Assembly (NCBI GenBank): GCA_003541985.1
Contig: DPLM01000040.1
Location: forward strand, 1 to 5,036
Direction of reading: 5' to 3'
Length of the DNA stretch: 5,036 bases
From: Deltaproteobacteria bacterium
Lineage (GTDB): Bacteria; SAR324; NAC60-12
The translations under genes and the position numbers were made by a program. Of this stretch, positions 1-4,409 are shown piece after piece. Under the pieces are notes generated by a model. It searched no databases. It saw only the letters and a program-made list of their open reading frames with translations, and was not told the DNA's origin. Position 1 is the first letter of the stretch; each line of letters begins with the position of its first letter.

Positions 1-1
1 G

Positions 2-187
2 TCCCCAAAAAATCATTACCATTGCAATAGCACAACCAGCACCAGTAGTGAATTTTATTTAGCATCATCTTCCAGAGAAGAAACCGTATTCTTTTGGGAC
101 TGCTCAGATCATTGGCCATTCAGTGATCCACCATGGAGACCCCAACTAAAGATGCTCAATAAAGTCAAGCAAGTGAGGACTTCCTAG
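2..187 (+). CDS. Possible C-terminal fragment of an unidentified plus-strand protein (5' end outside window)
   Basis: Frame 2 is open from the window edge to a TAG stop at 185-187, giving 61 residues with no in-frame start needed. The fragment is rich in Ser, Thr, Trp and aromatic residues in its first two thirds and ends in a basic tail (LKMLNKVKQVRTS). The stretch ASSSREETVFFWD (about residues 21-33) loosely resembles the end of a WD40 blade, but one such match in a short fragment is weak. A run of 61 open codons can occur by chance in one of six frames, and I do not recognise the family. It may be the tail of a gene transcribed towards the pentapeptide gene, or simply non-coding DNA. No clear terminator follows it. 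Confidence 0.3.
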   Translation, partial: SPKNHYHCNSTTSTSSEFYLASSSREETVFFWDCSDHWPFSDPPWRPQLKMLNKVKQVRTS

Positions 188-324
188 CCTCAGGTTTTCA
201 ACCGTTACTAGGCACTTATTGGCAGCGCCAGTGATAGAAAACCCATCAGAAATCCGTAGCGTTGCCAACTCATCAAGTTTGGAGGATTTTTCAAACTAGT
301 CATCAACCCTCAATTGGTTTATTA

Positions 325-359
325 AAAGGAGTCTGTGTAAATTCATTTTGACTCCCTTT
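325..359. repeat. Inverted repeat (AAAGGAGTC / GACTCCCTTT)
   Basis: The left arm at 325-333 pairs with the right arm at 350-359 as nine base pairs with one bulged C, separated by 16 nt. The six inner pairs GGAGTC/GACTCC are perfect. The right arm overlaps the TTGACT hexamer of the promoter candidate and shares bases with a second small dyad, CCCTT (354-358) / AAGGG (366-370). It could be an operator at the DNA level, or a hairpin in a transcript reading through from the left. It lacks the following T-run expected of an intrinsic terminator. Confidence 0.4.
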
Positions 360-376
360 CCGGTCAAGGGTATGCA
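348..376 (+). promoter_or_regulatory. Weak sigma70-like promoter candidate for the pentapeptide-repeat gene
   Basis: TTGACT at 348-353 matches five of six bases of the -35 consensus. It is followed by exactly 17 nt and then TATGCA at 371-376, which matches the -10 consensus only in its first three bases. Transcription from it would begin near 383 and leave a leader of roughly 160 nt before the chosen start at 546. The -35 hexamer lies inside the right arm of the 325-359 inverted repeat, which would suit repressor control, but this is inference. Confidence 0.33.
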
Positions 377-532
377 TCGGTAAAGACTTTGAATCATCAT
401 GGCAGGAATTCACTGCGGCTTCAATCGCCACTATCGGAAGGGGACGTATCGAACCAACTCGAATCACTCCCTGCCTCTGTCGTCTCGTGCTAGTTTGTGT
501 TCACAACAAATATTCACAGATCCCAACTCGAT

Positions 533-537
533 GGAGA
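533..537 (+). promoter_or_regulatory. Ribosome binding site that decides the start at 546
   Basis: GGAGA ends 8 nt before the ATG at 546, a normal Shine-Dalgarno distance. The alternative in-frame starts at 399 and 531 have no comparable purine-rich motif upstream. The start at 546 also places a clean signal peptide at the protein N-terminus, so site and protein evidence agree. Confidence 0.6.
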
Positions 538-545
538 ATTCAACC

Positions 546-1256
546 ATGCACCTACTGCTCTTCGCCAGTTCTAAGTTACTCATATCGAGCCTAATAGCCT
601 TGCTTGTTGGCACCACTCTGTGTGCCGTAGATTCAAAGGATTTGAAAAAGCTTAAAGAAGGGCAATGCGAAGGCTGTGATCTGAAATTTGCCCAGCTCCA
701 AGGGCTCGAACTACTGGGGGTAAATCTATTTGAAGCCAATCTTCAGAAAGCAAACCTTGTTGGCAGCAAATTGGCTGGAGCTAGACTGCTCTCGGCAAAT
801 CTAGTGGATGCAAAGCTGCGAGAAGCTTCGCTTATTCATGCTCAACTAGTCGGTGCAGATTTAGAAGGGGCTGACTTGGATCACGCGGACCTGTTTGAGG
901 CCAATCTGGAAATTGCAAACCTGCAGTGGGCTAACCTTGCAGGAGCCTCACTAGAAAACGCTAATTTAGGGTTGGCCAATCTCTACAAAGCCAATCTTCA
1001 GGGAGCCGACCTACGTGGTGCAAATCTCACTGGAGCAATGCTTGGTGAAGCAAACCTGAGTAACGCCAATTTGGAGGGCGCCCGACTGATGGTAGTCAAC
1101 CTAAGTCGCGCAAATCTCAAAGGCGCAAATCTCAAAGGCACAAAGATCCACGAGGCGATCCTTAGTGGAGCAGATCTGACCGGTGTAGAAATGACTGATG
1201 CTCAGATCTGTAGAACCCGAATGCCAGCTGGGAATATGGTTCACAAAGATTGTTGA
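546..1256 (+). CDS. Secreted pentapeptide-repeat protein
   Basis: A 236-residue protein of the pentapeptide-repeat superfamily, whose members fold as a right-handed quadrilateral beta-helix. Residues 1-27 look like a Sec signal peptide: short N-region with Lys10, hydrophobic core LLISSLIALLVG, probable cleavage near Ala27. TTLC at 23-26 is not a good lipobox, so a lipoprotein is unlikely and the periplasm is the expected location. A Cys41-x-x-Cys44 motif leads into the repeats. Leu, Ile or Met then recurs every five residues from Leu46 to Ile221, 36 positions with no break, mostly A(D/N)LxG/xxAN type. That corresponds to about nine helical coils. The tail (Cys222, Thr224, Met226-Pro227, final Cys236) resembles the C-terminal cap I recall from other secreted members. 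Family members are mostly of unknown role; a few cytoplasmic ones (Qnr, MfpA) mimic DNA for gyrase, which is unlikely for an exported protein. The start at 546 was preferred over 531 and 399 because of its ribosome binding site and signal peptide. The gene converges with the PilZ gene. Confidence 0.88.
   Translation: MHLLLFASSKLLISSLIALLVGTTLCAVDSKDLKKLKEGQCEGCDLKFAQLQGLELLGVNLFEANLQKANLVGSKLAGARLLSANLVDAKLREASLIHAQLVGADLEGADLDHADLFEANLEIANLQWANLAGASLENANLGLANLYKANLQGADLRGANLTGAMLGEANLSNANLEGARLMVVNLSRANLKGANLKGTKIHEAILSGADLTGVEMTDAQICRTRMPAGNMVHKDC
681..1208 (+). repeat. 15-bp-period coding repeat array (36 pentapeptide units)
   Basis: The repeat array of the pentapeptide protein is visible in DNA as a 15-base periodicity, with units like GC-AAT/GAT-CT(N) followed by two variable codons. 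Most units are diverged at synonymous and variable positions. The exception is a perfect tandem pair of 15-mers at 1108-1122 and 1123-1137. Every unit keeps the reading frame, so the array is under protein-level selection rather than being a free satellite. Confidence 0.85.
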
Positions 1257-1336
1257 TTAGACACGACAGCAAACGCTTCTGAAAGTGCTAAAAACGATCG
1301 CCAGGCATAGTAAAATAAAGGCGAAGTTGGGTGAAT

Positions 1337-1732
1337 TTATTGATGTGTTTGGTGCTTGTGGATTTCGATCAGTTGCTCAATTCCATGTTCATGGAACAGC
1401 GCCCCCCGAAAATCGACATTGATGATATAATGATCGTTTGATGTGTGATGGGAGCGTACTACTAAAGCATGAATAGGCGAGCAGGTGACTAACTCCTCTG
1501 TATTTGCCTCTGAAGGAGTGTAAAAAGTCATGCTGATTTTCGAATGAGGACTGCAGTGATTGTTCGCAATCATCTTGCACCCTCCCATGCTGATATCGAG
1601 TACTTTCACTACTCCCTCATTCTCATTATATAGGAGTGTCGCGGGTAGAACCACTGGATAACGTTTGTGATATCTTCGACAGTCTCCTCGATAGTGCTTG
1701 CTGTCAACAAATCTCACTTCGTGGTTTCGCAT
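1337..1732 (-). CDS. PilZ-domain protein (putative c-di-GMP receptor)
   Basis: A 131-residue protein consisting of little more than one PilZ domain, the common bacterial c-di-GMP binding fold. The RxxxR motif appears as Arg20-(YHK)-Arg24, and the D/NxSxxG motif as Asp46-Ile-Ser48-Met-Gly-Gly51 after a beta strand (VVKVLDIS). These two motifs clamp the dinucleotide in known PilZ proteins, and both are intact. Later strands fit the domain: SKISMTFYT, IHALVVRSH and the HYIINVDF segment around residues 101-108. No signal peptide, membrane segment or output domain is seen, so it is probably a cytoplasmic single-domain adaptor acting on motility, exopolysaccharide or similar targets, which are not in this window. 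The His-rich end (HEHGIEQLIEIHKHQTHQ) is unusual but not diagnostic. The start is an ATG with only a weak purine-rich stretch (AGAGA) about 8 nt upstream. The gene converges with the pentapeptide gene across 80 bp. Confidence 0.87.
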   Translation of the reverse strand: MRNHEVRFVDSKHYRGDCRRYHKRYPVVLPATLLYNENEGVVKVLDISMGGCKMIANNHCSPHSKISMTFYTPSEANTEELVTCSPIHALVVRSHHTSNDHYIINVDFRGALFHEHGIEQLIEIHKHQTHQ

Positions 1733-1965
1733 CTTTTTTATCTCTGGCTGTGGCTATTTAATGAAAGCTTTTTGTACTGATTGAATTTGCGACAGTTCGG
1801 GTCTTTTCTTCAATTACTGATGAAGAGATTGCCTCACAATCTTTCGATTGTTGGAGTTAAATTATTATTTTTAACAATCTTGACAGGATAAAGATTATTC
1901 TTGCCATTGAACCAACAAATGAGTCAAGTAAATTCGCTCTCTTTGAATTGATACCAAATCACTTT

Positions 1966-1984
1966 TGATCGGAAATTCTGATCA
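1966..1984. repeat. 19-bp dyad-symmetric element (operator-like)
   Basis: Two 9-base arms, TGATCGGAA (1966-1974) and TTCTGATCA (1976-1984), flank a single central A. Eight of nine positions are complementary and the ninth would be a G-T pair. The one-base centre rules out an RNA hairpin using all pairs, so a dimeric regulator site is the more natural reading. It lies 234 bp upstream of the PilZ start and 67 bp beyond the end of the DUF3726 gene. A dyad of this quality can arise by chance in 5 kb. Confidence 0.25.
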
Positions 1985-2002
1985 GTACTTACTTCATTAA
2001 AA

Positions 2003-2029
2003 CAAAAGCCAACTACCACAAATCTGTGG
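2003..2029 (-). terminator. Weak intrinsic-terminator candidate after the DUF3726 gene
   Basis: Read on the minus strand, CCACA-GATT-TGTGG (2029-2016) forms a 5-bp stem with a 4-nt loop, starting about 21 nt after the DUF3726 stop. The T-rich tract TTTTGTTTT follows, but about 8 nt after the stem. The short stem and displaced T-tract make this marginal. It is in the right place to end the three-gene operon. Confidence 0.3.
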
Positions 2030-2050
2030 GCAAACGACTAGCAGTCTCGT

Positions 2051-2749
2051 TCAAGAGGTGGGATTATCTTGACCACCGGCTCGGAGTCGAGATAAATCTG
2101 AGGCAGGAACCAAAGTCTGCTGAGCAAAGGCCTCTAATTGTTCAAAACTTTGTGAAGATACACGCGCGCAGTATTGGGGGTTTTTCGTCTGAACATGAGC
2201 CATTTCCGAATTAGGACGCGTAATCTTAACCTCCACTATCTTCCCAAATTCCATTGAAACCTTATCAACCTCTACACTAGGCTGAGCCAACTCATTCATG
2301 AACAGAGACTGCTCCTCCCACTGAATTTTCAGCGGATGCTTAATTTGTCGAGCAGTCCGTGCTGCAAAAGCTAGAAAGCAGGGCAAACCCAACATAGACT
2401 CAATCACCAGCGAAGAAGTCCCCAATCCTTCAGGCAATTGCGCAAAATCCATTAGTGCCAGTCCACAACGTAATGGACAATGCGGAATACGACTTTCCTT
2501 CCAAAATTGAGGTGTCGGTGTTGGTGCTATCAGCTCGCTTGAGTGCATCAAGCTCAATACAACATCCTCACCGGGCAAACCAAACTTACTCAACCAACTC
2601 GCTGCCCAGCCAATTTCTTCTGCATCACTCCAGCAATAACCAGATCCCCGGGCGGCCTTAACTACAAGTTGCTGGAGTTCAGACTGAGAAAACCAGAGGT
2701 CACCAGAAGTATAAACATCTTCTGAAACTTGCTGATTCTTAGGAGACAT
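2051..2749 (-). CDS. DUF3726-family protein of unknown function
   Basis: A 232-residue protein, if started at ATG 2749. A GTG at 2755 would add two residues; neither start has a Shine-Dalgarno motif, which suits coupling to translation of the preceding gene. Residues 21-60 (serine-rich SQSELQQL, then KAARGSGYCWSDAEEIG, then AASWLSKFGLPG) match the N-terminal helical signature I recall for DUF3726: a Leu-x-x-Leu helix, the KAARG-x-G motif, an AEE pair, and a Trp-Leu followed by a glycine turn. A CPLRCG segment lies at 91-96, and the middle (103-133) is hydrophobic but too broken for a membrane helix. A short beta-rich stretch (about 157-178) follows. No catalytic motif, signal peptide or membrane segment is evident, so a cytoplasmic partner protein is likely. 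It is the last of three overlapping genes. The family assignment is from memory of the N-terminal signature, and the biochemical role is unknown. Confidence 0.75.
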   Translation of the reverse strand: MSPKNQQVSEDVYTSGDLWFSQSELQQLVVKAARGSGYCWSDAEEIGWAASWLSKFGLPGEDVVLSLMHSSELIAPTPTPQFWKESRIPHCPLRCGLALMDFAQLPEGLGTSSLVIESMLGLPCFLAFAARTARQIKHPLKIQWEEQSLFMNELAQPSVEVDKVSMEFGKIVEVKITRPNSEMAHVQTKNPQYCARVSSQSFEQLEAFAQQTLVPASDLSRLRAGGQDNPTS

Positions 2750-4409
2750 CTGCACGGTTTAATTCATTTGGGTAAGGCTCCCCTTTAAACAAGCTAATTC
2801 GCACCCAGCGGTCAGAGCGAGGATCAAAGTGAGTTGCTCCAAAAAAAGCTAGTTTGCTGCGTAAGAGGTCAATGGGCAGCATCTCAGAAGAAATGAGATT
2901 ATCCTGGATTTCAGCAAAAGGATAATGAGCAGATAGTTGAACACGACGAACAATGGAACGAAACTCAGGATGCACCAACAACAGTTGAGCCACTGGAGTC
3001 TCATCAAACCACTCTCTGAGCAAATCTTGGAGTTCAGTTACTTGGCGACCAATGTCCAGGGGCTGCTCACGTTCAGCACCAAGTTCGCTGTGTCGTTCAC
3101 CAAGGCGAGGTTCTAGTTTTTCTTCTGACACATACCAAAAGCGAGCGCATTGTTCTGGTTGCTGATAATCAGTTCCCAAAGCCCAGACAAAGTTACTGTG
3201 CAAATGCCTACTCAACTCACCAATCAATTGACTGCCATCGAGCCTAAAAGTCACTTCTTCGTCTGTGGCCATCTGATCTCCTAAATCATCAATCAACTCA
3301 CCATGCGGCTCTAATAAGAGAGCTGCCAACGCCTCCTGTGCTTCCAGCGGCAGTTCAAGCTGACTCCAATACCAGAGTGCGTCCCATGGGAATTTTTGCG
3401 CTGTATTCCACTCTTCATGAACAAATGTATGCAGCTGCCTCAAACCTTCCCGCAGTTCCTTCAACTTGACTACCTGAAGTGGATGCTCACTCTGCCACTG
3501 ATTTGCGTTTTCCTGTGTTGCTCTGAGTACTTCACAAAATTGATCAAGTGTTTCTGAAGTTAACTTTGGTTGGGAGCGTACCCGCGCAAGCGCTTCTTCA
3601 CGAGCAGCAAACCAGTGATGAATCAGCACCGGATGACGTACCAAGAAGGGAGCCATGCCTAAGCCAGTCGAGTTGCCCACTCCCAACAAACTTCGTAATG
3701 CAGGATCAAGCTTCACCGCTTGTGCACCTCCTAACTCTGCTGCCAGATGTTCGACAAGATCTACCGTGAACGCTCGGGTCAGCCAGACAGAGAGCATCTC
3801 TGCTTGAAACGGTGCTAGCATCTCTGGCCGATCTTCCAAGACACTCCTATCGGCTGCACCAAATTTGCCAGTCCCGTAGACCGCAGTAGTACGCATCAGG
3901 TAACCCGTGTGCTCCAAGCGACTTCGCTCAGGCTGACGTCCCTGAGCTAACTCTTTGACTACATATTCAAAGAGTCGTACGGAACGATTGGCCCGACTTA
4001 GCGATAGCTCCTTTGCTGAAATACGTCCTGCTTCTTGAAAAGGGACATTTTGTTCCAGCCGTCCAATATCAGCAGTGCTAGGAGTACCATCAAATAGAGT
4101 GAACGTAGCATCCCAAGCAGTTGCAAGCACCCTGTCTGAGCGCATCTCCTCTGGAAGATCATGGGAGAAAGCGACCAGGCTATAGCAGCGATCGGGGCCT
4201 TTAGCTTGGTAAACGGCATGACCAACCCCTCGCTGGTTAAGCTGCCAGACTGGACGGTCAAAGCTCCAATTTTCTTTCTTAAGACGCCGCAGCAGTTGTC
4301 GTAGAAAGGAGAGGCGTGTTGGGTGACTGCAGCCCATTCGAGCAACTCGCATCACCTGTCTGGGAGAGCGATAGAACCTAGCTGGAATTGGTTGCTCGTT
4401 AGGCCTCAT
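2739..4409 (-). CDS. Conserved-looking 556-residue protein of unknown function, middle gene of the operon
   Basis: I do not recognise a named domain, although the sequence resembles uncharacterised proteins I recall in proteobacteria next to M19 and DUF3726 genes. The N-terminus is very basic (Arg-rich residues 11-44). Stretches that look conserved are SDRVLATAWDATFTLFDG (91-108), a RANRSVRLFEYV block (139-150), GYLMRTTAVYGTGKFG (169-184), FQAEMLSVWLTRAFTVD (201-217), the glycine-rich LGVGNSTGLGMAPFLV (242-257) followed by HPVLIHHW (259-266), and an aromatic C-terminal block with FFGATHFDP and SDRWVRISLF (522-541). Residues 280-480 are mostly helical and more variable. No signal peptide or membrane span is seen, so it is probably cytoplasmic. 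The glycine-rich loop followed by histidines could bind a ligand or nucleotide, but it is not a Walker A motif. The ATG start overlaps the M19 stop by 4 nt and has GGAAG 7 nt upstream. Confidence 0.85.
   Translation of the reverse strand: MRPNEQPIPARFYRSPRQVMRVARMGCSHPTRLSFLRQLLRRLKKENWSFDRPVWQLNQRGVGHAVYQAKGPDRCYSLVAFSHDLPEEMRSDRVLATAWDATFTLFDGTPSTADIGRLEQNVPFQEAGRISAKELSLSRANRSVRLFEYVVKELAQGRQPERSRLEHTGYLMRTTAVYGTGKFGAADRSVLEDRPEMLAPFQAEMLSVWLTRAFTVDLVEHLAAELGGAQAVKLDPALRSLLGVGNSTGLGMAPFLVRHPVLIHHWFAAREEALARVRSQPKLTSETLDQFCEVLRATQENANQWQSEHPLQVVKLKELREGLRQLHTFVHEEWNTAQKFPWDALWYWSQLELPLEAQEALAALLLEPHGELIDDLGDQMATDEEVTFRLDGSQLIGELSRHLHSNFVWALGTDYQQPEQCARFWYVSEEKLEPRLGERHSELGAEREQPLDIGRQVTELQDLLREWFDETPVAQLLLVHPEFRSIVRRVQLSAHYPFAEIQDNLISSEMLPIDLLRSKLAFFGATHFDPRSDRWVRISLFKGEPYPNELNRADVS

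Larger units (their letters stand above)
188..545. other. Non-coding stretch upstream of the pentapeptide-repeat gene
   Basis: About 358 bp lie between the possible upstream gene end and the chosen start of the pentapeptide gene. No convincing gene is visible. A reading frame in phase with the downstream gene opens at ATG 399, but its 49 extra residues are polar and lack family character. They would also bury the signal peptide, so 399-545 is best read as 5' leader. The stretch carries the inverted repeats and promoter-like hexamers listed separately at 325-376. No RNA family was recognised. Confidence 0.6.
1733..2050. other. AT-rich non-coding stretch between the PilZ gene and the DUF3726 operon
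   Basis: These 318 bp separate two minus-strand genes. No reading frame of note was seen. Contents are small dyads: ACAATC/GATTGT (1836-1841 / 1846-1851, 4-nt loop), GTTAAA/TTTAAC (1856-1861 / 1870-1875), the 19-bp dyad at 1966-1984, and a weak terminator-like hairpin at 2016-2029. A plus-strand TTGACA occurs at 1880-1885 but no matching -10 follows at 16-18 nt, and it faces away from the PilZ gene. The PilZ promoter should lie here on the minus strand, but I could not single out a convincing one. Confidence 0.6.

Noticed and set aside
217..235. Small dyad TGGC-AGC-GCCA, considered as a terminator for the left-edge frame
   Set aside because: The stem is 4 bp with a 3-nt loop and is followed by A-rich rather than T-rich sequence on the plus strand.
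464..739. 91-residue minus-strand frame opposite the pentapeptide gene
   Set aside because: It is antisense to the signal-peptide and early repeat region, and its Ser/Pro-rich composition is a by-product of the opposite strand.
681..1208. Regular 15-bp periodicity considered as a CRISPR or satellite array
   Set aside because: The period is an exact multiple of three, stays in one reading frame and encodes pentapeptide repeats; there are no spacers.
1299..1325. TCGCC/GGCGA inverted repeat between the convergent pentapeptide and PilZ genes, considered as a shared terminator
   Set aside because: The stem is only 5 bp with a loop of about 17 nt and no T-run follows on either strand.
1389..1580. 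63-residue minus-strand frame inside the PilZ gene
   Set aside because: It is a different frame of the same strand fully inside a gene with intact PilZ motifs.
1880..1908. TTGACA at 1880-1885 as a plus-strand promoter
   Set aside because: No acceptable -10 hexamer appears 16-18 nt downstream, and no plus-strand gene follows.
2026..2725. Plus-strand open frames at 2026-2214, 2455-2661 and 2543-2725
   Set aside because: They lie antisense to the DUF3726 gene, have no ribosome binding sites or family character, and their composition follows from the gene on the other strand.
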